Shown: positions 1 through 7,099, counted from the first letter of the stretch. The stretch: 14,291 bases of DNA from Methanocorpusculum sp. (GCA_017555685.1 JAFZFW010000054.1:1-14291); one strand, 5' to 3'. Notes: generated by a model not told the origin, from the letters alone. Numbers and translations: made by a program.

Positions 1-182
1 CGCCGTCGATTGCACAGAGCCAGCACTCGGTTGACCTGCAGGAAAAGACCGACGCAGAGCTTGCTGTCCGCGGCCGCCACGACCCGTGTATTGCCCCCCG
101 GGGTGCGGTTGTAATTGAAGCGGTAACCATTCTGACGATTGCAGACCTGCTCGTCAGAGGGGGGTTTGTATGCCGGAACTAG
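1..182 (+). CDS. aroC: Chorismate synthase, C-terminal end (partial)
   Basis: The reading frame whose codons begin at position 3 is open to a TAG at 180-182 and encodes about 59 residues. It contains PSIAQSQHSVDLQ, then GRHDPCIAPRGAVVIEAV, then a hydrophobic ADLLV helix near the end. The GRHDPC motif followed by an R-A-V-x-V-x-E-A stretch is the well-known C-terminal signature of chorismate synthase, the FMN-dependent enzyme that converts 5-enolpyruvylshikimate-3-phosphate to chorismate in the cytoplasm. The 5' part lies outside the window. The last 13 bases overlap the start of tyrA, which uses the product chorismate, so the two are very likely co-transcribed and translationally coupled. I am confident of the family from the motifs, although only the tail is visible. 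Confidence 0.9.
   Translation, partial: PSIAQSQHSVDLQEKTDAELAVRGRHDPCIAPRGAVVIEAVTILTIADLLVRGGFVCRN
157..164 (+). promoter_or_regulatory. Ribosome binding site for tyrA inside the aroC end
   Basis: The purine run GAGGGGGG lies five bases before the ATG at 170, inside the final codons of aroC. It supports ATG 170 as the tyrA start and indicates translation coupled to termination of aroC. Confidence 0.6.
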
Positions 183-1225
183 ACGCACTCAGAGCAGAGC
201 TTGCAGAGATTGACAAAACCATCATGGAGTTAGTAGGCCGCCGAAACGAAATCGCGAAGATTATCGGGCAGGAGAAGGCAAAGAGCGGAGCTTCTGTTGT
301 GGTGCCGTCGGTGGAACGGATTGTCGAGCAGAGATACATTGATGCAGGCGCTGCCCACGGAGTTACCGCAAACGCCGCCTACCGGATTTCCCGTGCGGTC
401 ATTGACGAGTCTGTTGATGTGCAGGGAAGACTTCCCCGCTTCCAGGAACCGAAGAAGATCTGTATTGTCGGCGGAAACGGCGGCATGGGACGCTGGCTCT
501 CGCATTTCCTCGCTGCCCGCGGGCATGCGGTCTCTATCAGCGATCCGGACTGTGAAGGGGCAGAGTTTCCGGCCGTAAGCCTTGAAGAAGGAGCAAAAGC
601 AGACATTATTATTCTGGCAACACCGGTGCCGGTTTCGGACAGAATCCTCGATGAGGTCCTCTCTGCCTCCTCTCCGGATGCGGTTATCTTCGATATTCTG
701 TCGGTAAAAGAGCCGGTCAGAGAGCGTCTGCGAAAAGCCGGAGCCGCCGGACGCCATGTCTGCTCGGTGCATCCGATGTTCGGCCCGTCTGCTCCGTCGG
801 CTGCGGGCAGAAATGTAATCATCTGCAGATGCGGTTCGGCTGCTGCTGATGAAACAGCAGAAATGCTCTTCAATGTCTCAGACATTCTCTTCATGGATAT
901 TGAAGAGCATGATAAAGCAGCGGCCTACGTCTTAGGTCTGTCTCATGCGGTAAATATCGCGTTTTCCGATGCACTGGTTCGAAGCGGCTGTACCTCTGCG
1001 GAGTTCCGGGCTGCGGCATCTACTACATTCAGAAAACAGACCGCGGTTTCAGTCGAGGTCGCAAACGAGAATGCTGAGCTATACTATGCCATCCAGCGGG
1101 AGAATCCGGAAAATGATGCAGCACTTCGAAAGCTCGAAGAGGCCGTATCCCGCGTGAGGACACTGCCGAAAGAAGAGTTCATCTCCCTCATGCAGGATGC
1201 TGCTGCATGGTATCAGCAGCCGTGA
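170..1225 (+). CDS. tyrA: Chorismate mutase-prephenate dehydrogenase fusion
   Basis: This 351-aa protein has two parts. Residues 1-85 are helical and look like an AroQ-type chorismate mutase (ELDALRAELAEID...LVGRRNEIAKIIGQEK). From about residue 95 there is a dinucleotide-binding fold (KKICIVGGNGGMGRWL, the G-x-G-G-x-G loop at 101-107). It is followed by the TyrA motif HPMFGP at 201-206 and an all-helical C-terminal domain containing GLSHAVNIAF near residue 255. It would convert chorismate to prephenate and then, with NAD(P)+, to 4-hydroxyphenylpyruvate, the tyrosine precursor. The start at 170 is supported by the ribosome binding site and by alignment of the mutase domain from residue 1. It overlaps aroC by 13 bases. 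I see no ACT domain at the C-terminus, so any feedback control would have to come through other parts. A hairpin and T-run follow the stop. Confidence 0.92.
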   Translation: MPELDALRAELAEIDKTIMELVGRRNEIAKIIGQEKAKSGASVVVPSVERIVEQRYIDAGAAHGVTANAAYRISRAVIDESVDVQGRLPRFQEPKKICIVGGNGGMGRWLSHFLAARGHAVSISDPDCEGAEFPAVSLEEGAKADIIILATPVPVSDRILDEVLSASSPDAVIFDILSVKEPVRERLRKAGAAGRHVCSVHPMFGPSAPSAAGRNVIICRCGSAAADETAEMLFNVSDILFMDIEEHDKAAAYVLGLSHAVNIAFSDALVRSGCTSAEFRAAASTTFRKQTAVSVEVANENAELYYAIQRENPENDAALRKLEEAVSRVRTLPKEEFISLMQDAAAWYQQP

Positions 1226-1277
1226 GGCGAAGAAAAAAATCTGTGCGCGACAAAAGAAAAACCGCAGAAAAATCAGA

Positions 1278-1300
1278 TGCTGTTCTTTGCAAAAACAGCA
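1278..1300 (+). other. Inverted repeat downstream of tyrA
   Basis: TGCTGTT (1278-1284) and AACAGCA (1294-1300) form a perfect 7-bp stem with a 9-base loop, in an otherwise A-rich stretch. It lies about 50 bases after the tyrA stop and 20 bases before a T-run. It may stabilise the 3' end of the aroC-tyrA transcript; a regulatory role upstream of mat cannot be excluded. Confidence 0.4.
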
Positions 1301-1317
1301 AAAACCCATATCACCCC

Positions 1318-1325
1318 TCTTTTTT
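1318..1325 (+). terminator. Oligo-T terminator of aroC-tyrA
   Basis: A pyrimidine run containing six consecutive T (1320-1325) follows CACCCC about 95 bases after the tyrA stop. Archaeal RNA polymerase terminates at such T-runs. It precedes the mat promoter. Confidence 0.45.
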
Positions 1326-1399
1326 CCCTCCAACTTTGAGTAAAAAACCCGGCAAATTCTGCAATGACTGCAAATTTATCTCAAAACTAAGACAAAGCA

Positions 1400-1408
1400 T
1401 TATATATT
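1400..1408 (+). promoter_or_regulatory. TATA box for the mat-his operon
   Basis: TTATATATT lies in AT-rich DNA with its centre about 36 bases before the ATG at 1440, preceded by the purine-rich ACAAAG (a possible BRE). Transcription would start near 1430, giving a leader of about 10 bases. A weaker TTTATC at 1375-1380 could give a longer leader. Confidence 0.6.
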
Positions 1409-1439
1409 ACAAAATCAGAATATTGTAAAGTGATTGAAA

Positions 1440-2657
1440 ATGAAGAGAAATATTAACGTCTCTCATCTTGTCCAGACTCCGATGGAAAAGCAGCGTGTCG
1501 AACTTGTCGAGCGTAAATGTATCGGACACCCGGACAGTTTAGCTGACGGAGTTGCAGAAGCAATCTCCCGTGCACTCTGCAAGGAATATATGGAAGAGTG
1601 TGACGGAGGCGTTCTCCACCATAACACCGATCAGGGAGAAGTTGTTGCAGGAGAGTCCGCACCGGCATTCGGCGGAGGAAAAATCATCAAGCCGATCTAC
1701 TTCCTCTTAACCGGCCGTGCAACCCGCAAATTCGGAAACAAGACCTTTGCAACCGATGCAATCGCTGTCAAGGCAGCCCGCGACTACTTAAAGGAGACCA
1801 TGCCGACCTTCAACATGGAAAACGATGTCATCATCGACTGCCGTATGGGAACCGGTTCTACTGACCTCTGTGATGTCTTCAACACCAGAAAGGGCCACAC
1901 CACCATCCCGCGTGCAAACGACACCTCCTTCGGTGTAGGTCACGCACCGTTCTCCGAAACCGAACAGATCATCTTAGGCCTTGACAAGTTCATCGCTGAA
2001 GAGTTCCGCCCGAAGAACCCGGCACTGGGATACGATATCAAGCTCATGGGTATGCGCGAAATCAACACCGTCAACATTACTGTTGCCGCAGCAATGGTTG
2101 ACCGGTACTGCTCCGGAATCGAAGACTACATCGAGACCAAGGAAAAGATGGTCGAAGAGTTCACCCGTGTTGCAAAGCAGTTCACCAACAGAAAGGTCAA
2201 GATTGCCGTAAATACCGCAGACGTCATCAAGAAGAACCGCCAGTCTGTCTTCTTAACCGTCAACGGAACCTCTGCAGAGATGGGTGACGACGGATCTGTC
2301 GGACGCGGAAACCGCTGCAACGGACTTATTACTCCAAACAGACCGATGTCCATGGAGGCAACGTCTGGTAAGAACCCGATCAACCACATCGGAAAGATCT
2401 ACAACCTCCTCGCAACCGAGATTGCAAAGGAGTGCTGCCAGAAGGTTGACGGCGTCTCTGAGATGTATGTCAGACTCCTCTCCCAGATCGGTCACCCGAT
2501 TGACCACCCGCACGTCGCAAGCGTTCAGTGCATCACCAAGCGCGGATACTCCTACAAGGACTTCGCACCGGAAATCGAGGAGATTGTTGACAAACGCCTC
2601 GAGTCTATCACCGACATCACCAAGCTCGTCATTGACGGAACCTTAAAGACCTTCTAA
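1440..2657 (+). CDS. mat: S-adenosylmethionine synthetase, archaeal type
   Basis: This 405-aa cytoplasmic enzyme makes S-adenosylmethionine from methionine and ATP, releasing phosphate and pyrophosphate. It belongs to the archaeal family (about 400 aa), which is very diverged from bacterial MetK. Key stretches are GHPDSLADG (29-37), HHNTDQGEV (60-68), [10 protein letters not shown] (134-143) and [20 protein letters not shown] (282-301), followed by [20 protein letters not shown] chose ATG 1440 over the in-frame TTG at 1434 because AGTGAT (1429-1434) resembles a Shine-Dalgarno site at the right distance and because family members start with a similar MRNI/MKRNI. hisG begins one base after the stop, so mat heads an operon with hisG, hisA and hisB. 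SAM demand is high in methanogens; the link to histidine synthesis is not an obvious one. Confidence 0.95.
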   Translation: MKRNINVSHLVQTPMEKQRVELVERKCIGHPDSLADGVAEAISRALCKEYMEECDGGVLHHNTDQGEVVAGESAPAFGGGKIIKPIYFLLTGRATRKFGNKTFATDAIAVKAARDYLKETMPTFNMENDVIIDCRMGTGSTDLCDVFNTRKGHTTIPRANDTSFGVGHAPFSETEQIILGLDKFIAEEFRPKNPALGYDIKLMGMREINTVNITVAAAMVDRYCSGIEDYIETKEKMVEEFTRVAKQFTNRKVKIAVNTADVIKKNRQSVFLTVNGTSAEMGDDGSVGRGNRCNGLITPNRPMSMEATSGKNPINHIGKIYNLLATEIAKECCQKVDGVSEMYVRLLSQIGHPIDHPHVASVQCITKRGYSYKDFAPEIEEIVDKRLESITDITKLVIDGTLKTF

Positions 2658-2658
2658 C

Positions 2659-3519
2659 ATGACCAAAGTACGTCTGGCAATCCCGAACAAGGGAAGAATT
2701 GCTGAACCAATCAATGACTTAATGGCAAAGGCCGGCATCCACGTAAAGATGACGGCTTCCCGCCAGCTTATCGCAAAGACCGTTGACCCGAACATCGAGA
2801 TCCTCTTCGTCCGCCCGATTGATATCCCGGAGTATGTCGCAAAAGGAGTGGCAGACATCGGTATCACCGGCCTGGATATGATTGCCGAGAGAAGAGCAGA
2901 TGTCGAGCCGATCTTAAATCTCAGGTTCGGCGGAGCACGTCTTGTGCTCGCGGTCCCGGAAGCATCTGCAGTCAAAGAGGTCGCAGACATGAAAGGAATG
3001 CGGATTGCGACCGAGTTCCCGAACATCTGTGAGGACTTCTTCAAAGCAGCAGGTGTTGATGTTACGATTGTTGAGGTCGCCGGTGCATGCGAAGCTGCTC
3101 CGCAGTTAGGTGTTGCTGACGCAATCGCTGACCTGACATCTTCGGGAACAACCCTGGAGATTAACAAACTCAGAATCGTCTCTGAAGTTCTTGCAAGCAC
3201 GACGCATGTCATCGCAAACCGCGACTCTCTTGTTGAGAAGAAGGAGAAGATTGACGAGATTCTGCTCGCATTCGAAAGCGTAATGGCTGCATCCGGTATG
3301 TGCTATCTGATGCTGAATGTGGAACGCGAAAACCTTGAGGCAATCAAACAGTTAATCCCGGGTCTCGGCGGTCCGACAGTTATGGATATCGCAGGCTCTA
3401 CTGCTGTATCCCTGCATGCTGTCGTCTCCTCCGACCGCGTTTATCAGCTCATTAACCAGCTTAAAAACGCCGGAGCACGCGACATCTTAGTCCTCGACAT
3501 CACCCGGATGGTTCGCTGA
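2659..3519 (+). CDS. hisG: ATP phosphoribosyltransferase, long form
   Basis: HisG catalyses the first committed step of histidine synthesis, joining ATP and PRPP to give phosphoribosyl-ATP and pyrophosphate. The 286-aa length marks the long, HisZ-independent form. The catalytic part has [18 protein letters not shown] at the N-terminus, [10 protein letters not shown] (68-77) and the PRPP-binding stretch [14 protein letters not shown] (154-167). Residues from about 212 to 286 ([19 protein letters not shown]...[13 protein letters not shown]) match the C-terminal HisG_C domain, which binds histidine for feedback inhibition in this form. The gene starts one base after the mat stop, and its TGA shares bases with the ATG of hisA (TGATG), so it sits in a tightly coupled operon. 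Confidence 0.95.
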   Translation: MTKVRLAIPNKGRIAEPINDLMAKAGIHVKMTASRQLIAKTVDPNIEILFVRPIDIPEYVAKGVADIGITGLDMIAERRADVEPILNLRFGGARLVLAVPEASAVKEVADMKGMRIATEFPNICEDFFKAAGVDVTIVEVAGACEAAPQLGVADAIADLTSSGTTLEINKLRIVSEVLASTTHVIANRDSLVEKKEKIDEILLAFESVMAASGMCYLMLNVERENLEAIKQLIPGLGGPTVMDIAGSTAVSLHAVVSSDRVYQLINQLKNAGARDILVLDITRMVR

Positions 3520-4238
3520 TGCAGATTCTGCCGGCCGTAGATATCTTAGGCGGAACCTGCGTGCAGTTAGTCGGCGGAGAGAAGTCGACCGCAACCGGAT
3601 ACGGAAGCCCGCTTGCGAATGCACGCCGCTGGATTGAACAGGGAGCAGACGCTCTGCATGTCGTAAACCTGGACGGGGCATTCTCTGCCAGTGCGGAGAA
3701 TGTTTCCTGTATCCGTGAGGTCATCAAAGAGACCGATGTCTTCCTCGAGGTCGGCGGCGGTATCCGCTCTCTTGACGATGCCCGCGGATGGCTGGACTTA
3801 GGCGTTGACCGGATTATCATCAGTACCTTTGCGGTACGCGAGCCCGAAGCAGTCGCAGTCCTTTCTGATGAGTTCGGCCCGAACCGCATCTGTGCAGGCG
3901 TTGACGCCCGCGGAAGTTCCGTCTCGGTTGAAGGCTGGACTGCTGATGCCGGAGACTATGTGTCCTGGGCAAAACGCTTTGAGGAACTGGGTGCAGGTTC
4001 TCTGCTCTACACAAACATCGATGTAGAGGGGAAACAGGCAGGCATTCAGATTGAACCGATCGCCCGCTTAATCGATGCGGTATCCATTCCTGTTCTGGTA
4101 TCCGGCGGAGTTTCCTCTGCCGCGGATGTCCGTGCGGTAAAGGCGCTTGGTGCAGGCGGCTGTATCTTAGGCTCGGCACTGTACAGCGGAAAGATTACCT
4201 TACCGGAAGCACTGGAGGCAAATAATGAGAACTGCTGA
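3519..4238 (+). CDS. hisA: ProFAR isomerase
   Basis: This 239-aa (beta/alpha)8 barrel performs the Amadori isomerisation of ProFAR to PRFAR, the fourth step of histidine synthesis. Asp8 in LPAVDILGG and Asp129 in CAGVDARG are at the positions of the two catalytic aspartates. Phosphate-binding loops are visible as EVGGGIRS (77-84) and [13 protein letters not shown] near the C-terminus, followed by [14 protein letters not shown]. After the second catalytic strand the usual YTDI motif reads YTNIDVEG; I take this as an archaeal variant, not a defect. The start overlaps the hisG stop by one base and the end overlaps hisB by 14 bases, so translation is probably coupled along the operon. Confidence 0.94.
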   Translation: MQILPAVDILGGTCVQLVGGEKSTATGYGSPLANARRWIEQGADALHVVNLDGAFSASAENVSCIREVIKETDVFLEVGGGIRSLDDARGWLDLGVDRIIISTFAVREPEAVAVLSDEFGPNRICAGVDARGSSVSVEGWTADAGDYVSWAKRFEELGAGSLLYTNIDVEGKQAGIQIEPIARLIDAVSIPVLVSGGVSSAADVRAVKALGAGGCILGSALYSGKITLPEALEANNENC

Positions 4239-4806
4239 ACTGAGACGAGAGACAAACGAGACAACTATTTCAATCACTTTCAACCCGGATGTACGCGGGG
4301 AGGTTTCGGTTTCGACCGGAATCGGATTCCTCGATCACATGCTGCACGCGTTTGCAAAGCACGGCGGATTCTCGCTGACGGTTGATGCAAAAGGAGACCT
4401 GGAAGTCGACTGCCACCACACGGTAGAAGATATCGGAATTCTGCTGGGTGACGCAGTAAAACAGGCAGTAGGCACCGGTGCCGGTATCACCCGGTTTGCG
4501 GATGTCATCATCCCGATGGATGAAAGCCGTGCAACTGTTGCGGTAGATGTCGGCGGACGCGGATATCTGGTAATGGATGGAGCATTTACCGGAATCGTTA
4601 CGGGCGGAATCCCGAATGATTTATTCGAGCACTTCTTCTACAGCTTCTGCATCCACGCAGGAATTACTGCTCATATCATCTTCACCGGAGTAAACGACCA
4701 CCACAAGTGCGAGGCAATCTTCAAGGCATTCGGTGTTGCCCTTGGCCGTGCACTGACCATCCGCGAAGGATGCACTGACATCCCGAGTACCAAAGGAACT
4801 CTCTGA
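4225..4806 (+). CDS. hisB: Imidazoleglycerol-phosphate dehydratase
   Basis: This 193-aa single-domain enzyme dehydrates imidazole glycerol phosphate to imidazole acetol phosphate using two manganese ions. It lacks the phosphatase domain of the bifunctional enterobacterial HisB. The family motifs are complete: [16 protein letters not shown] (34-49), [11 protein letters not shown] (62-72), [21 protein letters not shown] (157-169) and the C-terminal STKGTL. Two histidine-rich metal-binding repeats are visible. It is the last gene of the mat-hisG-hisA-hisB unit and overlaps hisA by 14 bases. It converges on purB with only 13 bases between the stops; a T-run lies right after its stop. Confidence 0.95.
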   Translation: MRTAELRRETNETTISITFNPDVRGEVSVSTGIGFLDHMLHAFAKHGGFSLTVDAKGDLEVDCHHTVEDIGILLGDAVKQAVGTGAGITRFADVIIPMDESRATVAVDVGGRGYLVMDGAFTGIVTGGIPNDLFEHFFYSFCIHAGITAHIIFTGVNDHHKCEAIFKAFGVALGRALTIREGCTDIPSTKGTL

Positions 4807-4814
4807 GTCCTTTC

Positions 4815-4821
4815 TTTTTTT
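4815..4821 (+). terminator. Oligo-T terminator after hisB
   Basis: Seven T residues start nine bases after the hisB stop, with more pyrimidines before them. The last two T belong to the complement of the purB stop codon, so terminator and opposing gene overlap. Confidence 0.6.
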
Positions 4822-6148
4822 AGCGAAGTTTTTCTATCAGGGATTTCGTCTGCTCAGCAGCAAGCCCGGTGTAGTATTCCGCATTCAGCAGGCTGCGTAA
4901 TTCCTCTGCGGAAAGTACGGCAGTTACTGCCGGGATATCAGCCAGAACTTCTGCAAGCGGCCGGCGGAGTGCGAGCGCATTAAGACTTGCCTGCCGGATG
5001 ATTTCGTGCGCATCCTGCCGCGGCATTCCGCGTTTTGTCATCTCAATCATTACCGACTCAGCGAGATTTACGCCCTGCAGATACTGCAGGTTGCAGGCGA
5101 CCGCATCCTCATGGATAACCAGTCCGCGGAGAACTCCGGTCATGATGTGTATGCAGTGGTCGGTGAGAACCGATGCTTCAGGGAAGGTGATACGCTCGGA
5201 TGCGGAGTTGGTTAAATCGCGCTCATCCCATAAGGTGTTGTTCAGCAGGGCGGGTTCGACCATGGAGCGGACAATCCGGGCCAGACCGCAGACCTGTTCG
5301 CACTTTACCGGGTTTCTCTTGTGCGGCATAGTAGATGACCCAACCTGGTTCTTTCCAAACGGTTCGGAGACCTCGCCGATTTCGGTCCGCTGGAGGCTTC
5401 GAATCTCCACGGCAATCTTTTCCAGGGTTGTTGCAATGTTTGCCAGGAGGAAGATATATTCTGCGTATCGGTCGCGGGAGATGACCTGTGTGGTAAGACC
5501 GGCATCGGAAAGGCCGAGTTTCTGCATCATGGCAGACTGTACTGCCATTCCGTCTTTGCCGAAGGCAGCAAGCGTGCCTACGGCTCCGGTGAGTTTTCCG
5601 ACTAAAACCCGCGGGCGAATCTCAGACAGACGCACAAGATGACGCGAGACCTCTTCAGCCCAGACGGCAAACCGCAGACCGTAGGTCATCGGAAGCGCAT
5701 GCTGTCCGTGGGTCCGTGCCATACAGAGAAGATCTGCGGTCTCTTCTGCCCGCTCAAGGAGAACCGCTAAGAATGCCTGAAGCTTTGCTTCCAGAACGCT
5801 GAAGGCTTCCTTGAGCTGCAGGCCGGTTGCGGTGTCTAAAATATCGCTGGACGTTGCCCCGAAGTGAACAAACCGTCCTGCCTCTCCGGACACCTCGGAG
5901 AGGGCTTTTACCATCCCCATCAGATCGTGGCCGATTTCAGCCTCAATCTCCTTTGCCCGTGCAAGTGATGCCCGCGGCGCATTTTCTGCCACCATATCCG
6001 CATCCGCCTGCGAAATCAGCCCGCAGGAGGCAAGTGCTGACACAAGCGCGGTCTCTGCAGAGATAATACAGCGGAACCGGTTTTCCTCGCACCAGACAGC
6101 CTTCATCTCCTGTGTGCCGTAGCGGAAGTCGATAGGGTGGATTAACAT
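4820..6148 (-). CDS. purB: Adenylosuccinate lyase
   Basis: This 442-aa member of the fumarase/aspartase superfamily catalyses two purine steps: SAICAR to AICAR plus fumarate, and adenylosuccinate to AMP plus fumarate. It has the N-terminal IHPIDFRYGTQEMKAVW, FGATSSDILDT (96-106), ARTHGQHALPMTYG (144-157) with the catalytic histidine region, and the superfamily signature loop GSSTMPHKRNP (270-280). Length is normal. The ATG at 6146-6148 has no clear ribosome binding site. A TATA-like AAAGTATTTT (complement of 6174-6183) about 30 bases upstream would give a leaderless message; alternatively transcription begins at the strong promoter near 6410 with a 235-base structured leader. It converges with hisB. 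Confidence 0.95.
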   Translation of the reverse strand: MLIHPIDFRYGTQEMKAVWCEENRFRCIISAETALVSALASCGLISQADADMVAENAPRASLARAKEIEAEIGHDLMGMVKALSEVSGEAGRFVHFGATSSDILDTATGLQLKEAFSVLEAKLQAFLAVLLERAEETADLLCMARTHGQHALPMTYGLRFAVWAEEVSRHLVRLSEIRPRVLVGKLTGAVGTLAAFGKDGMAVQSAMMQKLGLSDAGLTTQVISRDRYAEYIFLLANIATTLEKIAVEIRSLQRTEIGEVSEPFGKNQVGSSTMPHKRNPVKCEQVCGLARIVRSMVEPALLNNTLWDERDLTNSASERITFPEASVLTDHCIHIMTGVLRGLVIHEDAVACNLQYLQGVNLAESVMIEMTKRGMPRQDAHEIIRQASLNALALRRPLAEVLADIPAVTAVLSAEELRSLLNAEYYTGLAAEQTKSLIEKLR

Positions 6149-6173
6149 GATTAGATATTAGGAAGTATGTGCG

Positions 6174-6183
6174 AAAATACTTT
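6174..6183 (-). promoter_or_regulatory. Possible leaderless promoter of purB
   Basis: On the minus strand AAAGTATTTT lies about 30 bases before the purB ATG, the distance expected for a leaderless archaeal message. It is a weak match to a TATA box, so this is tentative. Confidence 0.3.
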
Positions 6184-6187
6184 GAGA

Positions 6188-6246
6188 TGAAAGGAATCTG
6201 AAAGAATACAAAAACCAGACTTTGAAAAGAATACGAAAAACGCAGA
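6188..6246 (-). repeat. Imperfect direct repeats, T-rich on the minus strand
   Basis: On the plus strand TGAAAGAATACAAAAACCAGA-like copies begin at 6199 and 6223 (the second is TGAAAAGAATACGAAAAACG plus CAGA), and a shorter relative, TGAAAGGAATC, begins at 6188. Read on the minus strand each full copy carries a T5 run followed by GTATTCTTT. They lie just downstream of the hairpin at 6266-6315 and could be tandem terminators for a minus-strand RNA. Confidence 0.5.
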
Positions 6247-6265
6247 CACCGAATAATTGGCTGTT

Positions 6266-6315
6266 TTCGTTCGGAGGGGAAGTCACGTGCTTACTTCCTG
6301 CCGTCTCCGAACGAA
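6266..6315 (-). other. Nested perfect hairpin
   Basis: The arms TTCGTTCGGAG and CTCCGAACGAA are perfectly complementary over 11 bp. Inside, GGAAGT and ACTTCC pair around the loop at 6284-6292. The internal loop is asymmetric: one base (6277) on one side and six (6299-6304) on the other. This is the strongest secondary structure I found outside the tRNA. Confidence 0.8.
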
Positions 6316-6339
6316 TCGCGGAGGTTAGCTTGCCAAATT

Positions 6340-6351
6340 ATTACTAGTAAT
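6340..6351. promoter_or_regulatory. Perfect 12-bp palindrome
   Basis: ATTACTAGTAAT is its own reverse complement. It lies about 35-45 bases downstream of the predicted minus-strand start near 6384 and partly overlaps the outer stem of the candidate RNA. It could be a dimeric regulator's operator or an RNA stem. Confidence 0.4.
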
Positions 6352-6404
6352 GGGGATTTACGGCTGGCTATATGCCATACCTGTATTTTATCTATGCTGT
6401 CTAA

Positions 6405-6413
6405 CCATATAAA
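6405..6413 (-). promoter_or_regulatory. Strong TATA box in the dcd-purB gap
   Basis: On the minus strand TTTATATGG follows GAGG and precedes TTAGACAGCA. It is the best TATA match in the gap and lies just after the dcd terminator, so a new transcript would start near 6384. The ten bases after it recur at the dcd promoter. Confidence 0.6.
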
Positions 6414-6427
6414 CCCTCTTCCCGGGG

Positions 6428-6440
6428 GAGAAAAAAGAAA
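6428..6440 (-). terminator. Oligo-T terminator of dcd
   Basis: Immediately after the dcd stop the minus strand reads CTTTCTTTTTTCTC, a T-rich run with six consecutive T (6431-6436). It separates dcd from the promoter at 6405-6413. Confidence 0.55.
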
Positions 6441-6443
6441 GAT

Positions 6444-7007
6444 TTATTCCACGTTTTTCAACGTGTTCTTATCGTAGCGGGAAATCGTTGCGTCCTTCTG
6501 GTTCTGATACTTTGCATCCGGCTTTTTGTCGTACGGGCACTCACAGCGCTTGGTAACGTAGAAGACCAGCTGACCAATCGGCATGCCTGCATAGACACGG
6601 ACCGGTCTGCAGTTTGCATTGCACATCTCAAGAGTAATCGTGCCGGAGAAGCCTGCATCAATCCAGCCTCCGGTCTGGTGAAGCTCAATTCCCAGACGGG
6701 CAACACTGCTCTTTCCTTCGATAGAAGAGACGATGTTGTCCGGAAGGGTCACACACTCAAGGGTCTCTGCTAAGACAAACTGTCCCGGCATGATGTCAAA
6801 GTATGCGCTCTTTCTCTCCTGAACATGCGTGTGCAGGGTCTCACGGTTGAACGGATCGATGACATCATCACACGGCTCGTACCAGACAAAGTGGTTTCCA
6901 AGACGGATATCCAGTGAGTTCGGCTGAACAAGTGCCGGATCATACGGATCAATTTTAATAAAGCCGCGTTTGATGTGGTCAGCGATTTCCCAATCTACCA
7001 GAATCAT
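6444..7007 (-). CDS. dcd: dCTP deaminase, possibly bifunctional (dUMP-forming)
   Basis: This 187-aa trimeric-fold enzyme of the dUTPase/dCTP deaminase family deaminates dCTP on the route to dTTP. Motifs are [13 protein letters not shown] (28-40), [10 protein letters not shown] (98-107), [18 protein letters not shown] (110-127) and [21 protein letters not shown] residues at the C-terminus. The HQT-x-GWIDAGF...TLE stretch resembles the Methanocaldococcus jannaschii bifunctional dCTP deaminase/dUTPase (Asp and Glu both present), whereas the E. coli enzyme has an HRIDPGW form. I therefore think it may release dUMP directly, but sequence alone does not settle this. It is transcribed divergently from the ribbon-helix-helix gene. 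A TATA box at 7029-7036 (minus strand) gives a short-leader message. Confidence 0.93.
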   Translation of the reverse strand: MILVDWEIADHIKRGFIKIDPYDPALVQPNSLDIRLGNHFVWYEPCDDVIDPFNRETLHTHVQERKSAYFDIMPGQFVLAETLECVTLPDNIVSSIEGKSSVARLGIELHQTGGWIDAGFSGTITLEMCNANCRPVRVYAGMPIGQLVFYVTKRCECPYDKKPDAKYQNQKDATISRYDKNTLKNVE

Positions 7008-7028
7008 ACAGTATTATTTGCTGTCTAA

Positions 7029-7036
7029 TGTATAAG
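7029..7036 (-). promoter_or_regulatory. TATA box for dcd
   Basis: The minus strand reads CTTATACAT followed by TAGACAGCA, centred about 26 bases before the dcd ATG at 7007, which implies a leaderless or nearly leaderless message. It lies in the divergent region shared with the gene at 7100. Confidence 0.55.
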
Positions 7037-7057
7037 TTAGTTATTACCTGTTGGCGG

Positions 7058-7066
7058 CATAAATTA
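7058..7066 (+). promoter_or_regulatory. TATA box for the RHH-ppaC unit
   Basis: CATAAATTA is centred 38 bases before the ATG at 7100, in an AT-rich stretch with no ribosome binding site before the start. It predicts a start near 7088 and a short leader. Confidence 0.4.
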
Positions 7067-7099
7067 GAATACTCCCCAGAACAAACAAATATTCATATT

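Larger units (their letters stand above)
6236..6384 (-). ncRNA. Candidate structured RNA or purB leader
   Basis: No convincing coding frame covers the 295-base gap between dcd and purB. On the minus strand a strong TATA box (6405-6413) predicts a start near 6384. The RNA would hold an outer stem (6332-6342 with 6252-6261, one bulged base), enclosing a perfect 11-bp stem (6305-6315 with 6266-6276), which encloses a 6-bp stem (6293-6298 with 6278-6283) and a 9-base loop. T5 runs follow at 6236-6240 and 6210-6214. I recognise no known RNA family. It may be a free small RNA ending at the T-runs, or the leader of purB. Both ends are estimates. Confidence 0.4.

Noticed and set aside
379..894. 171-aa and 180-aa open frames antisense to tyrA
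   Set aside because: They are shadows of the tyrA frame, rich in Arg/Ser and without domain features.
1226..1439. SAM-sensing riboswitch upstream of mat
   Set aside because: Only one short hairpin and a T-run are seen, the predicted transcription start is about 10 bases before the ATG, and nothing resembles a known SAM-binding RNA.
4998..5642. 214-aa open frame on the plus strand
   Set aside because: It lies entirely antisense to purB, has no recognisable domain, and the purB frame has all its family motifs.
6252..6342. Small transposon relic (MITE) with terminal inverted repeats
   Set aside because: The repeats are short and imperfect, I see no target-site duplication, and the nested hairpin with promoter and T-runs fits an RNA better. 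A genome-wide copy count would settle it.
7028..7099. Upstream start for the RHH protein
   Set aside because: The extra 24 residues look non-coding and the ATG sits on the dcd TATA region; the RHH domain starts naturally at 7100.
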